Shown: positions 16,005 through 24,908, numbered from the stretch's first letter. The stretch is 64,000 nt of DNA from Streptomyces montanisoli (GCF_017813245.1 NZ_JAGIQL010000004.1:40202-104201), one strand, 5' to 3'. Notes: generated from the letters alone by a model not told the origin. Made by a program: numbers and translations.

Positions 16005-19000
16005 ATGTCATCCAGAAGGAAACCCGAACGCCCGGGCATACGCCCCGGCATACGCCCGGGTACGCGTCCCGGCATACGCCCGGCCGGACTCGTGGCGGCC
16101 CTCGCCACCTCCGTGGCGCTGCTCAGCGCCCCTGCCGCCCACGCGGACCCCGCCACCGGCCACCACTCCGTACGCCTGACCGCCGGCGCCCTGAAGAAGC
16201 TCAGCGACCGCTACACGCCCCGCACGGACGGCACCCCCGGCCTGGTCGCCGCCGCCAGAGCCGCCTCCGGCGGGCCCTCGGGAGCCGGCGCCGTCAACGA
16301 CACGCCGTCCCAAGGGTCGGGGACCGTTAACGGCGCCAAGGCCGCCCCTCGCAGCACCACGGCTGACTCCGGCTCCACCACCGGCTTCCAGGAGGAGAGC
16401 AGCTGGGAGACGCCCAGGGGAGCGGCCTCCACTCTCGCGCTGCACGGCACCTCCGACTGGGTGGGCGTCTTCAGCGGCGGCGAGGTCGCACGCTACGACG
16501 CGAACGGCAAGCCGGTCTGGCAGCGCACCAGCCACTCCCTCTACAAGGACTGGCAGGTCAAGCCCGTAAACGCCCGGCAAACCGAGGAGTTCTCGCCGGT
16601 CCTCTACCAGGGCTACGATCCGTACGAGCCGAGTTCGCTCGGCACCCACCCCTTCGCGCAGGCCGACTTCACCCACGACGGCGTCGACGACATCGCCGTC
16701 GCCTACAACGTAGGCAAGTCCCCCGCTCGGTCCTTCACCTCTCCCGGCTCCGACCTCCAGTACGGCACCTTCGTGTCCCTGCTGGACGGCCGCACCGGAG
16801 CGATGCTGTGGCACACCCTGCTGCCAGGCAGCGTCGGCTCGCTGACCGTCGAGGACGGCAAGCTCATCGCCGCCGACGCCACGGGACCCGACTGGGGCAA
16901 CGACCCGGTCGCCGAGCAGGGCGACAGCCGCAGCTCCCTCATCGCGTACAGCTTCCACGCCGCGGCCAAGTCCAAGCTGGCCGGCAAGAAGGCATGGACC
17001 TACAGCACCAAGGCGCCCTGGGCGCTGTGGAGCGACGTCGAACCCGCGGGCGACGGCCTCGTCACCGCCGGCTGGACCGACACCCCGATGGGCCTCGGCA
17101 ACCCCAGGCCCGCCGACGGCCACGTGGTCGTCGTCGACACCGGCACGGGCCGCGCAGTCTCCGACACCAAGACCCCCGGCTACCCGCGCATCGTCAAGCG
17201 CGACCCGGGCTCCGACCGCATCCTCGTCGCCGAGCAGAACGACCCGCTCGACGCGGTGGGCTGGGACCTGACCACCGTGGGCATCACGTCGGGCAAGCGA
17301 TCGGTCATCACCCACCGCTCCGGCGTCATCCCCGAGGCGCTCGCCGTCAACACCGGCGCACACGGCAAGCAGCCGCGCTACGCCGTCGCCGAACTCGGCA
17401 TCAACGCCGACCTGACCGACGGGCAGAGCTCCGTCTCGGCGCTGGACAAGCACGGGAAAACCACCTGGACGCACCAGACGTCGAGCACCATCGGAGGCGC
17501 CAACGCGCCGACGCAGTCGCTCACCTACGACAGCAGGGGCCACGGCAGCGTCTACGCCGCCGTCGCCGACGCGGGCCCGGAGACGAGCAAGCGGCCCGAG
17601 GCGCCGGCACACAGCCGGCTCATCGCGTTCGACGCACGCAACGGCCGCACGGCCTGGCACAAGGACGGCAGCGTCGTCGCCAACCAGGTGACGCCCTACC
17701 ACGGCGGCCTGCTGACCGTCGGCTACGACCTGACCGCCTACCGCACCAACCCGGCCAACGGCAAGGCCACCGCGCTTCCGCTGCTGGCCGACACGTACGC
17801 CGCGGTCGCCACCGACGTCAACGGCGACGGCGTCAAGGACCTCGTCGTCGGCGGCGAGAGCCACGGTGTGTTCGCCCTCGACGGCCGCACCCTCAAGGCC
17901 ACCCAGCCGCGCATCCTGTGGAAGAGCGCCGTCGACGCCTCGGTGCGCCAACTGCGCATCGGCAAGCTGAAGGACAGCGCGGGCCACACCGCGCAGCGCG
18001 TCGTGGCCGCCACGTCGCACGGTTTCGCCGTCCTGCGCCCCGGCGACGGGAAGATCACCGGCCAGGTGGACACCGGCACGTTCCAGCCCGGCGTGGCCGT
18101 CGCACGCGGCTCCGTCGTCGCCTCCGGCAGCACGCTCACCGCCTACACCTCCGACGGCGCCAAGGTCTGGAGCTACCGGCCGGCCGGCACCTCGGGCAAG
18201 GACGTCCGCTACTCCGTGCCCGCCACGGACGCCGACGGCCGCCTCTACCTGGAGTACGGCGGCGCGCGCAGCGCGATCGGCACCGGTACGACCGACCCGG
18301 CGCCCACGGCCGTCGCACTCGACGCCACGAACGGCAAGGAGCTGTGGAGCGAGCAGCCGAAGTCGGCCGCCGCGGCCTGGATCGAGCAGCAGTCCGGCGT
18401 GTTCGCCAGCCCGTACATACCGGGCGCGGACGGTCACGGCATCGCGTTCGCGTTCGGCGGTGACGCGCTGTCCACCGGCGCCCATCTCGTCCAGATCGTC
18501 GACGGAGCCACGGGCAAGGTGCTCTCCAGCGACGACTCCACTGGCTCCCCGACGTTCCAGGGCTTCGCGGCCTCCCCGTCGTACGGGCTGGTCGAACTGC
18601 ACACCAACCTCATGACGGTCTACCCGGCCGACGGTGGGGCGCGGTTCAAGGTGCGCACCATGGCCAACGTGTTCCAGGCCGTGTTCGCCACCACCACCGG
18701 CGGCAAGGAGGTGTTCGCCGCCGGGTGGGGCGGCGGAGTGGGCGCCTACGTTCTGCCGTTCCCGAAGGACGACTCGCAGTACACCTCCGCCGACAGCGAG
18801 CAGTTCGCCCTGTTCGCCGGCTCGGTCACGCCCGCCGGCCTTGGCAAGGGCAAGGGGACGGACCTGATCGCGCTCCAGCGCGACTGGTCGGCCTACGACC
18901 TCAACCAGCAGGTCGGCGGCTTCGGCGCCGACTCCTTCGCGGTCGACAGCTACCAGCACGGCATCAGCGTCGAGAAGGTGACAGGGCAGGACACGGCGGG

Positions 19001-20213
19001 AACGGCCGCACGGAAGACCACCGGGACCACCGAGACCGCCAAGACCACCCAGACCGCGCCCACGGCTCCGGCCGCCGCGCAGACGGTCGAGGTCAGGACC
19101 CTGCCCATCGGCAACGCCGTCGCCCCGATGCACGTCCAGCGCTCCCTGAAGGCCGAGGGCGCGAACGACACGGAGACGACCGCGGGTTACACACCGCAGC
19201 AGATACGCGCCCGCCTCGGGCTCACCGGTGACGGCACGGGCCAGACCACCGCGATCACGGTGGCGTACGACTACCCCGGCGCCAAGGCCGACCTCAACCA
19301 CTTCGCCGGGCACTTCGGGCTGCCGCAGACGTGCGACAGCGTCGCCAAGGGCACCGACTGCTTCGACTTCGAGCAGGTGTACGCCGAAGGTGCCAAGCCG
19401 CAGGCGAACGCCAACTGGAACGAGGAGGCCGCGCTCGACATCGAGTGGGCCCACTCGGTGGCGCCCAAGGCGAAGATCGTCCTGGTGGAGGCGGCGGACG
19501 CCTCGGCCGCGGCCCTCAACCGGGCCGTCGACACGGCGGCGTCCTACCACCCCGCCGCAGTCAACGCCAGTTGGGGCATGCCGGAGTTCTCCGAGGAGTC
19601 CTTCTACGACGGCCACTGCAAGCTGCGGCAGTCGGTGTGCACCCAGTCCACCGGCGACGCCGGCTACCCGGCCGGCTACTCGAGCACGAACCCGTACGCG
19701 CTGGCCATCGGCGGCACGCACCTCGTGCTGGGCGACGACGGCTCCACCCAGAGCGAGACGGCGTGGAGCTCGACCGGCGGCGGCCTGAGCTATTTCGAGA
19801 GGCGCCCCGCCTACCAGGACGGCGTGCAGTCCAGCGCCTACCGCGCCACCCCTGACGTGTCCTTCGTCGCCGACCCGCGGACCGGAGTCGCGGTCTACAC
19901 GTCGGCCACGGGTACCGCGCAGTGGCTGGAGGTCGGCGGCACCAGCCTCTCGTCGCCGATCTGGGCGGGCATCGTCACCGCCGCCGACCAACTGCGCGCC
20001 GCGGCGGGCGAGAAGCCGCTGGCCGCCGCGGGCGCGGGTGGGGACACCGCCCACGCCGCCGTGTACGGCCTGGGTGACGCGCTGAGCGACGTCACCGCGG
20101 GCTCGAACGGCGCCTGCGGCAGCGAGTGCACGGCCGGCACCGGCTACGACACGGTGACCGGCCTCGGCTCTCCGAAGTCCGGGATCGACGCGGCACTGGC
20201 CGCGGCCAAGTAG
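16005..20213 (+). CDS. secreted beta-propeller / S53 peptidase fusion
   Basis: This 1402-residue protein has a signal peptide (hydrophobic LVAALATSVALLSAPAAHA) preceded by an unusual four-fold RPG(I/T) repeat. Residues about 140-980 look like a large PQQ/FG-GAP-type beta-propeller, with repeated elements such as DVNGDGVKDLVVGGE and LDATNGKELW. A Thr-rich linker follows (about 995-1025). The C-terminal third is an S53 domain with Glu1141 and Asp1145 (NEEAALDIEW) and Ser1314 (GGTSLSSPIW). The usual S53 order is prodomain then catalytic domain; here a propeller takes the N-terminal place and could act as a chaperone, inhibitor or substrate-docking surface. The ATG at 16005 has AGGAG 12 nt upstream. 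It is divergent from regulator copy 2. Confidence 0.9.
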   Translation: MSSRRKPERPGIRPGIRPGTRPGIRPAGLVAALATSVALLSAPAAHADPATGHHSVRLTAGALKKLSDRYTPRTDGTPGLVAAARAASGGPSGAGAVNDTPSQGSGTVNGAKAAPRSTTADSGSTTGFQEESSWETPRGAASTLALHGTSDWVGVFSGGEVARYDANGKPVWQRTSHSLYKDWQVKPVNARQTEEFSPVLYQGYDPYEPSSLGTHPFAQADFTHDGVDDIAVAYNVGKSPARSFTSPGSDLQYGTFVSLLDGRTGAMLWHTLLPGSVGSLTVEDGKLIAADATGPDWGNDPVAEQGDSRSSLIAYSFHAAAKSKLAGKKAWTYSTKAPWALWSDVEPAGDGLVTAGWTDTPMGLGNPRPADGHVVVVDTGTGRAVSDTKTPGYPRIVKRDPGSDRILVAEQNDPLDAVGWDLTTVGITSGKRSVITHRSGVIPEALAVNTGAHGKQPRYAVAELGINADLTDGQSSVSALDKHGKTTWTHQTSSTIGGANAPTQSLTYDSRGHGSVYAAVADAGPETSKRPEAPAHSRLIAFDARNGRTAWHKDGSVVANQVTPYHGGLLTVGYDLTAYRTNPANGKATALPLLADTYAAVATDVNGDGVKDLVVGGESHGVFALDGRTLKATQPRILWKSAVDASVRQLRIGKLKDSAGHTAQRVVAATSHGFAVLRPGDGKITGQVDTGTFQPGVAVARGSVVASGSTLTAYTSDGAKVWSYRPAGTSGKDVRYSVPATDADGRLYLEYGGARSAIGTGTTDPAPTAVALDATNGKELWSEQPKSAAAAWIEQQSGVFASPYIPGADGHGIAFAFGGDALSTGAHLVQIVDGATGKVLSSDDSTGSPTFQGFAASPSYGLVELHTNLMTVYPADGGARFKVRTMANVFQAVFATTTGGKEVFAAGWGGGVGAYVLPFPKDDSQYTSADSEQFALFAGSVTPAGLGKGKGTDLIALQRDWSAYDLNQQVGGFGADSFAVDSYQHGISVEKVTGQDTAGTAARKTTGTTETAKTTQTAPTAPAAAQTVEVRTLPIGNAVAPMHVQRSLKAEGANDTETTAGYTPQQIRARLGLTGDGTGQTTAITVAYDYPGAKADLNHFAGHFGLPQTCDSVAKGTDCFDFEQVYAEGAKPQANANWNEEAALDIEWAHSVAPKAKIVLVEAADASAAALNRAVDTAASYHPAAVNASWGMPEFSEESFYDGHCKLRQSVCTQSTGDAGYPAGYSSTNPYALAIGGTHLVLGDDGSTQSETAWSSTGGGLSYFERRPAYQDGVQSSAYRATPDVSFVADPRTGVAVYTSATGTAQWLEVGGTSLSSPIWAGIVTAADQLRAAAGEKPLAAAGAGGDTAHAAVYGLGDALSDVTAGSNGACGSECTAGTGYDTVTGLGSPKSGIDAALAAAK
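16029..16085 (+). repeat. 12-bp coding repeat in the signal-peptide n-region
   Basis: Four consecutive 12-bp units of the type CGCCCCGGCATA encode (R)PGI/PGT repeats immediately before the hydrophobic core. Unit 3 is variant (GGGTACG). They add positive charge and prolines to the n-region; the repeat may be a recent slippage expansion. Confidence 0.8.
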
Positions 20214-20234
20214 CCGCGCCGCACCGCCCACGAC

Positions 20235-20266
20235 GCTGGGCCCGCTCCGGGGGGAGCGGGCCCAGC
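20235..20266. terminator. strong bidirectional terminator
   Basis: A 13-bp perfect stem, GCTGGGCCCGCTC (20235-20247) with its complement at 20254-20266, has a 6-nt loop. It sits between the sedolisin 2 gene and the convergent NmrA-like gene, 22 bp past one stop and 5 bp past the other. Confidence 0.88.
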
Positions 20267-20271
20267 CTGCG

Positions 20272-21162
20272 TCATGAGGAGGGCGTGCCCGTCCTGCCCT
20301 GCTGCCTGTCCCACTCACGCTCCACCACGGTGCGGAAGGAGTGCGGGGGCCGGCCGGTGACGCGCTCCACGGCGTCGCTGGTGCGGTCCTCTGCGCCCTC
20401 GGCGATGGAGCGCTCCATGTCCGCCAGCATCGCGGCGAAATCCCGCGGGACCTCCGCCGCGAGGCGCTCCCGCAACTGCTCGTGGGTCACATGGCGGTGC
20501 ACCACGCGGCGGCCCGTGGCCTCCGTCATGATCGCGGCGATGTCGTCATGGCTGAGGGCCCGCGGCCCCGTGAGCACCAGGTCGGTGTTGAGAGCGCGAT
20601 CGGCGGTCAGAGCCTGTACGGCAACGGCGGCGATGTCGTCGGCGTCGACGAACGCGACGCGCCCGGCGCCGGTGGCAGTGGTGATGGTGCCGTGCTCCCG
20701 GATGCCGCGCGCGTGCACGTGGCTCCCGGTGAAGTTCTGCATGAACCAGGACGGCCGCAAAACCGCCCACTCGTCGAACAGCCCCGGCAGGGCCTCGTGC
20801 ACGGCCCCCACGGCGGGGCCGCCGCTCGCCACCGCGGAGCTGCTGAGGAGCACCGCGCGGCGTACCCCCGTGTCGCGCGCACGCCGCAGGAAGGGCAGCA
20901 TCACCTGCGCCGGGTCGAAGTCGCCCACGGGCGGCGTGAGATGGACGCGGTCGACGCCGTCGAGCGCGGCGGCGTGCGTCGCCGGGTCGTACCAGTCGAA
21001 GCGGACCGCCTCCGCCTCCGCCTCAACGCCCGTGCCGGGGCCCGCACCCCTGCTGGCGGCCTTGACGCGGTGACCTGCGGCGGTGAGCCGGGCGGCGACG
21101 CGGCTGCCCGTGGTTCCGGTGGCGCCGATCACGAGAGTGGCGGCGGTGGGAGTCGCCGTCAT
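20272..21162 (-). CDS. NAD(P)-binding oxidoreductase, NmrA-like atypical SDR
   Basis: This 296-residue protein starts at ATG 21162 and overlaps the upstream SnoaL-like gene by 4 bp. The Rossmann signature is VIGATGTTGSRVA near residue 12. DGVDRVHLTPP and the HDDIAAIMTEATGR block match NmrA/TMR-type proteins that bind NADP and act as reductases or redox sensors. With its partner it forms a two-gene transcript facing a TetR repressor, a layout common for detoxification of electrophiles or quinones. The specific reaction is not readable. Confidence 0.85.
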   Translation of the reverse strand: MTATPTAATLVIGATGTTGSRVAARLTAAGHRVKAASRGAGPGTGVEAEAEAVRFDWYDPATHAAALDGVDRVHLTPPVGDFDPAQVMLPFLRRARDTGVRRAVLLSSSAVASGGPAVGAVHEALPGLFDEWAVLRPSWFMQNFTGSHVHARGIREHGTITTATGAGRVAFVDADDIAAVAVQALTADRALNTDLVLTGPRALSHDDIAAIMTEATGRRVVHRHVTHEQLRERLAAEVPRDFAAMLADMERSIAEGAEDRTSDAVERVTGRPPHSFRTVVEREWDRQQGRTGTPSS

Positions 21163-21584
21163 CGCGCGCTCCCGACGAAGTCGGCGCCGGGCTCCTGAAC
21201 GGCGAGGGGGTTCCAGTAGTCGCGGTACGAGGTGATGTGGCCATCCGCGACGGTCACGACGGCGATGTAGCGCATGTCGAACGGGTCGCCGGTCCGTACA
21301 AGGCGGCCGGCGCCGCGCATCTCGACCACGCTCGTCGCCGGGTCGGTGGTCTCGTGGATCCGCACGTCGGGGAAATCGTGCAGGTCGATGTGGTCGGGAT
21401 AGCCACTCATGTAGGCGGCCACCGCCTCCCGTCCCTCCAGCAGCCTAGGCCAGCCAGGGGGCGCGAAGGGGAACTCCATGGTGCCGTCCTCGGCCCAGAG
21501 GCCGGCAAAGCCGTCCATGTCCTTGGCCAGCAGCAGCCGCAGGCCGTGGCGGTAGAGATCCGCCGGTGAGGTGTGTGCGGGCAC
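21159..21584 (-). CDS. SnoaL-like / NTF2-fold protein
   Basis: The GTG at 21584 has a strong AAGGAG site and gives 141 residues. The pattern fits the SnoaL-like/DUF4440 NTF2 fold: LYRHGLRLLLAKDMDGFAGLWAEDGTMEFPFAPPG at the start and ITSYRDYWNPLAV at the end. Such proteins are small cone-shaped hydrolases, isomerases or ligand binders. It is translationally coupled to the NmrA-like gene and its promoter region carries two TetR-type operators. A role in handling the inducer of that repressor is an inference. Confidence 0.82.
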   Translation of the reverse strand: MPAHTSPADLYRHGLRLLLAKDMDGFAGLWAEDGTMEFPFAPPGWPRLLEGREAVAAYMSGYPDHIDLHDFPDVRIHETTDPATSVVEMRGAGRLVRTGDPFDMRYIAVVTVADGHITSYRDYWNPLAVQEPGADFVGSAR

Positions 21585-21623
21585 GGGGCTCGCTCCTTTT
21601 CGATACGATGCGGAACGCAGATG

Positions 21624-21665
21624 CGGACCGGTGGTCCGGTTTCTACAATACGGACCCGGGGTCCG
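21624..21665. promoter_or_regulatory. twin TetR-type operators
   Basis: Two 15-bp inverted repeats of the form CGGACC-N3-GGTCCG lie at 21624-21638 and 21651-21665, 27 bp centre to centre. They sit between the divergent SnoaL-like gene (start 21584) and TetR gene (start 21710). The identical half-sites and location argue for autoregulation and repression of both transcripts. Confidence 0.8.
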
Positions 21666-21709
21666 CTTCGCAAGCGGTGAAGCGGCGCACGACAGACCGG
21701 AGGAGACGC

Positions 21710-22303
21710 ATGGCCGAGCGCAAACCCCGCAAGGACGCGGCCCGCAACCGGGCGGCCGTCCTCGCGGCGGCCGACGACCTCTTCGCGAGCCGCGAAGGTG
21801 CCGAAGAGGTCACGATGGCGGACATCGCGGCGGCCGCGGGCGTGGGAAAGGGCACCTTGTTCCGGGCCTTCGGCGACCGCGTCGGCCTGATCCGCGCGCT
21901 GTACCAGGCACGCCTCGAACCGTTCGGAAAGGCGGTCGAGACGGGCCCACCGCCCCTCGGGCCGGACACTCCGCCGCTCCAGCGGCTGCCTGCCGTGCTG
22001 GACGCCCTGCTGTGCTTCAAGCTCGACAACCGGCAACTCGCGCTGGCCCTTGAGGGCGCAGGGAGTGGCAGCCCCTACCAGGCCGGGCACTACGAGCAGT
22101 GGCACACGCTGCTGCGTACGGTGCTGGAAGGCGTCCCCGGCTTCGCGGACGGCGGCGCGGACGCCGGCTTCGCCGCGCACGTGCTGCTCGCCGCCACCCG
22201 GGCCGACCTCGTCGAGCACCTGGCGGGCCAGGAAGGCGCCACGCGCGAGGAACTGCGGGCCGGACTCGCGGCGTTCACCGCCAGGGTGCTGGGCGGGGCG
22301 TGA
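21710..22303 (+). CDS. TetR-family repressor
   Basis: The ATG at 21710 after AGGAGACGC gives 197 residues; a longer frame to 21566 would cross the operators. The HTH is complete: ILAAADDLF-like helix 1, then VTMADIAAAAGVGKGTLFRAFGDR. The C-terminal domain (residues 60-190) is divergent, as expected for ligand binding. It faces the SnoaL/NmrA operon across two CGGACC-N3-GGTCCG sites and probably represses both promoters. Confidence 0.92.
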   Translation: MAERKPRKDAARNRAAVLAAADDLFASREGAEEVTMADIAAAAGVGKGTLFRAFGDRVGLIRALYQARLEPFGKAVETGPPPLGPDTPPLQRLPAVLDALLCFKLDNRQLALALEGAGSGSPYQAGHYEQWHTLLRTVLEGVPGFADGGADAGFAAHVLLAATRADLVEHLAGQEGATREELRAGLAAFTARVLGGA

Positions 22304-22304
22304 C

Positions 22305-22340
22305 AACGGGCCGGGGCCCTGCTCGGGGCCCCGGCCCGTT
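22305..22340. terminator. bidirectional terminator between TetR and thioesterase genes
   Basis: A 15-bp perfect GC-rich stem (22305-22319 with 22326-22340) and 6-nt loop begin 2 bp after the TetR stop. They lie 18 bp from the end of the convergent thioesterase gene. Confidence 0.88.
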
Positions 22341-22358
22341 CCCCTGCACGCAGGCCGC

Positions 22359-22871
22359 TTACTGGGGGTGTGCCTCGTCCTGTGCCCTCGGTACGGGCCC
22401 GATGGCGCGGCCCGCCCACTCCGGCGGCGCCTCGGTGAGCGCGTCGAACCTCTCGCGTACGGCGTCGGGGAGCGGGGCGGCGTGGCCCGCTTCCTGGTCC
22501 ACATGGATGCCGAGCAGCTCGATGGTGGCGACGGGCGCACCGTCCCCGGCGTCGGCGCCGCTGCCGTCGGCGGGCCGCACGCGCATCTCGTGCGCGAACC
22601 GCACCTTCTTGGCGTCGACGCCAAGCACCCGGGTGCGGATGGCCAGTTGGCTGCCCTCCGCGACCTCACGCAGATAACGCACGTGGGCCTCGGCGGTGTA
22701 GAGCGAGCAGTTGCTCTGCTCCCGGTAGCCGGGCCCAAGGCCCGTCTCGATCATCATCGCGTCCGTCGCGTGCCCGAAGGCGAGGACGTAGAACGCCTCG
22801 CTCATGTGCCCGTTGTAGTCGATCCACTCGGGCCTGACGGTGGCGCGGAACAGCGGCAGGCGCTCGGTCAT
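22359..22871 (-). CDS. thioesterase, probable betainyl-CoA thioesterase
   Basis: This 170-residue hotdog-fold protein has an early VRPEWIDYNGHMSEAFYV block, which carries the catalytic Asp of 4HBT-type thioesterases. Its ATG overlaps the L-carnitine dehydrogenase gene stop by 4 bp. In several bacteria a thioesterase of this type is fused to or placed next to carnitine dehydrogenase and hydrolyses betainyl-CoA to glycine betaine. The gene order here supports that role. The C-terminus (GPVPRAQDEAHPQ) is low-complexity and probably not needed for the fold. Confidence 0.83.
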   Translation of the reverse strand: MTERLPLFRATVRPEWIDYNGHMSEAFYVLAFGHATDAMMIETGLGPGYREQSNCSLYTAEAHVRYLREVAEGSQLAIRTRVLGVDAKKVRFAHEMRVRPADGSGADAGDGAPVATIELLGIHVDQEAGHAAPLPDAVRERFDALTEAPPEWAGRAIGPVPRAQDEAHPQ

Positions 22872-23872
22872 GCGTCACCACTCCGCTCGCGGGCGGCCAC
22901 GGATCCCGCACCGCTCAGCCGGCCCGTCGCGCGCAGCACGTCGATGACGCCCTGGTCCCGTTCCGCGACGAGCTGCGCGATGGTGCGCCCGTCCGCGGCC
23001 TCGTCGCAGCCCTCGACCATCGCCGTACGCAGCGCGGAGTCCAGCTCCGGCGCCTCCAGACGGGTCCACGGCGACTTCAGCGAGGGGCCGAAGTGGTCGA
23101 GCATGTGCCCCATGCCGCCCTCGCCGCCCGCGAGCGCGAAGGTGAGGCACGGGCCCATGAACGCCCAGCGCAGGCCGGGGCCTTCGGTGATGGACGCGTC
23201 GATGTCCCGTACCGTCGCCTCGCCGTTGTTCACCATGTGCAGCGCCTCGCGCCACAGTGCTTCCTGGAGGCGGTTGGCGATGAAGCCGGGCAGCTCGCGG
23301 TCCATGGTGATGACGGACTTCCCGGCGGCCTCGTAGAAGCGGGAGGCCCACTCCACGGCCGCTCTGTCCGTGCGCTCCCCGCCGACGACCTCGACGAGCG
23401 GTATCAGGTAGGGCGGATTGAACGGGTGCCCGACGAGCAGCCGTCCCGGGTTGGCGGCCCGCGTCTGCATGTCGGTCATCGGGTAGCCCGAGGTCGACGA
23501 GGCGATCACGGCCTCCGCGGGAGCGGCGGCGTCGATACGGGCCAGCAGCTCGCGCTTGAGCTCGAGCTTCTCCGGCGCGCTCTCCTGCACGAACTGGGCG
23601 CCTGCGACGGCCTCTTCGAGCGTGGACGCCACGGTCAGCCGCTCGGTGGAGGCGCCTTCTGCGAGGCCGAGCTGGGTCAGGGCGGGCCAGGCGGCGTCGA
23701 CCAGGCGGCGCAGCTTCTCCTCGGCGTCCGGGGCGGGATCCCAGGCGGTGACGGAGTAGCCGCGGGCGAGGAAGTGGGCCACCCAGCCGCCACCGATCAC
23801 ACCGGCGCCGACACAGGCGACATGGCGTACTTCCTCGGGCGGGGGTGGCAGCGGGATGTGCGGTTCGGTCAT
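22868..23872 (-). CDS. L-carnitine dehydrogenase (3-hydroxyacyl-CoA dehydrogenase family)
   Basis: This 334-residue protein has an NAD-binding motif VACVGAGVIGGGWVAHFLARG near residue 17. ASSTSGYPMTDMQ and VGHPFNPPYLIPLVEVVGG are the characteristic catalytic blocks of carnitine dehydrogenases, and the HPFNPP His is catalytic in the wider family. The enzyme oxidises L-carnitine to 3-dehydrocarnitine with NAD+. The cleavage enzyme lies upstream and the thioesterase downstream on the same transcript. AAGGA precedes the ATG. A generic 3-hydroxyacyl-CoA dehydrogenase is the alternative, but the neighbours favour carnitine. Confidence 0.88.
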   Translation of the reverse strand: MTEPHIPLPPPPEEVRHVACVGAGVIGGGWVAHFLARGYSVTAWDPAPDAEEKLRRLVDAAWPALTQLGLAEGASTERLTVASTLEEAVAGAQFVQESAPEKLELKRELLARIDAAAPAEAVIASSTSGYPMTDMQTRAANPGRLLVGHPFNPPYLIPLVEVVGGERTDRAAVEWASRFYEAAGKSVITMDRELPGFIANRLQEALWREALHMVNNGEATVRDIDASITEGPGLRWAFMGPCLTFALAGGEGGMGHMLDHFGPSLKSPWTRLEAPELDSALRTAMVEGCDEAADGRTIAQLVAERDQGVIDVLRATGRLSGAGSVAARERSGDA

Positions 23873-23929
23873 GGTGGGGTCCTTGGCGCGTCGTGCGATG
23901 GGGGAGAGGGGGGGACGGGATCGGGGGAG

Positions 23930-24823
23930 TCACGACCGGGGCTTGAGCCCGAGCCGCTGCCTGGCCTCGTCGGGCGTCGCCACCCGTGCGCCCAGCAACT
24001 CGGTGATCCGCACGGCACGTTCGACGAGCTGCCCGTTGGTCGCCTTGACGCCCTTGCTGAGGTAGAGGTTGTCCTCAAGCCCCACCCGTACGTTGCCGCC
24101 GAGCAGGATGGACTGGGCGACCCACGGCATCTGCATGCGGCCCAGCGCGAAGCTCGCCCACTGCGCGCCCTGCGGCAGGATGTCGACCATCGACTTCAGC
24201 ACGCCGGGCTCGGCGGGCGCGCCCCACGGGATGCCCATGCAGAGCTGGAAGACCGTCGGATCGTCCAGCAGCCCCTCGGCCAGCAGCTGCTTGGCGAACC
24301 AGAGCTGTCCGGTGTCGAAGATCTCCAGCTCAGGGCGTACGCCCAGCTCCTGGATGCGCTTGGCGCCCGTGCGGAGCATGTCCGGGGTGGAGACGTAGAG
24401 GTTGCTGCCGTCGCCGAAGTTCAGCGACCCGCAGTCGAGGGTGCAGATATCGGGCAGCAACTCCTCGACGTGTGGCAGCCGTTCGATGCCGCCGACGAGA
24501 TCCGTCCCGGGCAGGTGGGTCAGCGGCTTCTCGGGGTCGATGACGAGGTCGCCGCCCATTCCGGCGGTCAGGTTGATGACGACGTCCGTGCCGGTCTCCT
24601 TCACCCGCTCGACCACCTCGCGGTAGAGGCGGGGGTCGCGGGAGGGCGCCCCGGTCCCGGGATCGCGTACGTGGATGTGCACCACGGCCGCGCCCGCCTC
24701 GGCGGCCTCCGTCGCGGAACGGGCGATCTGCTCGGGTGTGATGGGGACGTGCGGGCTGCGGCCCACGGTGTCCCCAGCGCCGGTGAGGGCGCAGGTGATG
24801 ATGACCGAGTCGTTCATGGGCAT
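23930..24823 (-). CDS. BKACE-family cleavage enzyme, probable dehydrocarnitine cleavage
   Basis: The ATG at 24823 follows GGAGG with 7 nt and gives 297 residues; the frame stays open far upstream only as a shadow. The beta-keto acid cleavage family is recognisable from [11 protein letters not shown], then [17 protein letters not shown] with the Zn-binding His-x-His, and [15 protein letters not shown]. Late in the protein come [17 protein letters not shown] and AVRITELLG. The reaction condenses 3-dehydrocarnitine with acetyl-CoA to yield acetoacetate and betainyl-CoA. It lies between the regulator and the carnitine dehydrogenase gene and completes the carnitine-to-betaine route. Confidence 0.88.
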   Translation of the reverse strand: MPMNDSVIITCALTGAGDTVGRSPHVPITPEQIARSATEAAEAGAAVVHIHVRDPGTGAPSRDPRLYREVVERVKETGTDVVINLTAGMGGDLVIDPEKPLTHLPGTDLVGGIERLPHVEELLPDICTLDCGSLNFGDGSNLYVSTPDMLRTGAKRIQELGVRPELEIFDTGQLWFAKQLLAEGLLDDPTVFQLCMGIPWGAPAEPGVLKSMVDILPQGAQWASFALGRMQMPWVAQSILLGGNVRVGLEDNLYLSKGVKATNGQLVERAVRITELLGARVATPDEARQRLGLKPRS

Positions 24824-24870
24824 GGGGGATCCTCCGCTCGTGCGGTTGGGGTTTCGGATGCGCGCGAGGC

Positions 24871-24908
24871 GCTGCCTACTGCGCGCTGCGTACTGCTTGC
24901 TGCGTACT
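24871..24908. repeat. three 10-bp repeats at 14-bp spacing, at the regulator stop codon
   Basis: GCTGCSTACT occurs at 24871, 24885 and 24899, each separated by four bases. On the coding (minus) strand the first repeat overlaps the TAG stop of the regulator, and the array extends into the gap before the BKACE gene. Confidence 0.8.

Noticed and set aside
16008..20318. A 1436-residue open frame antisense to sedolisin 2
   Set aside because: It is a shadow of high GC content: its composition is Gly/Val/Arg/Ala-rich, it has no domain pattern, and the opposite strand encodes a clear peptidase.
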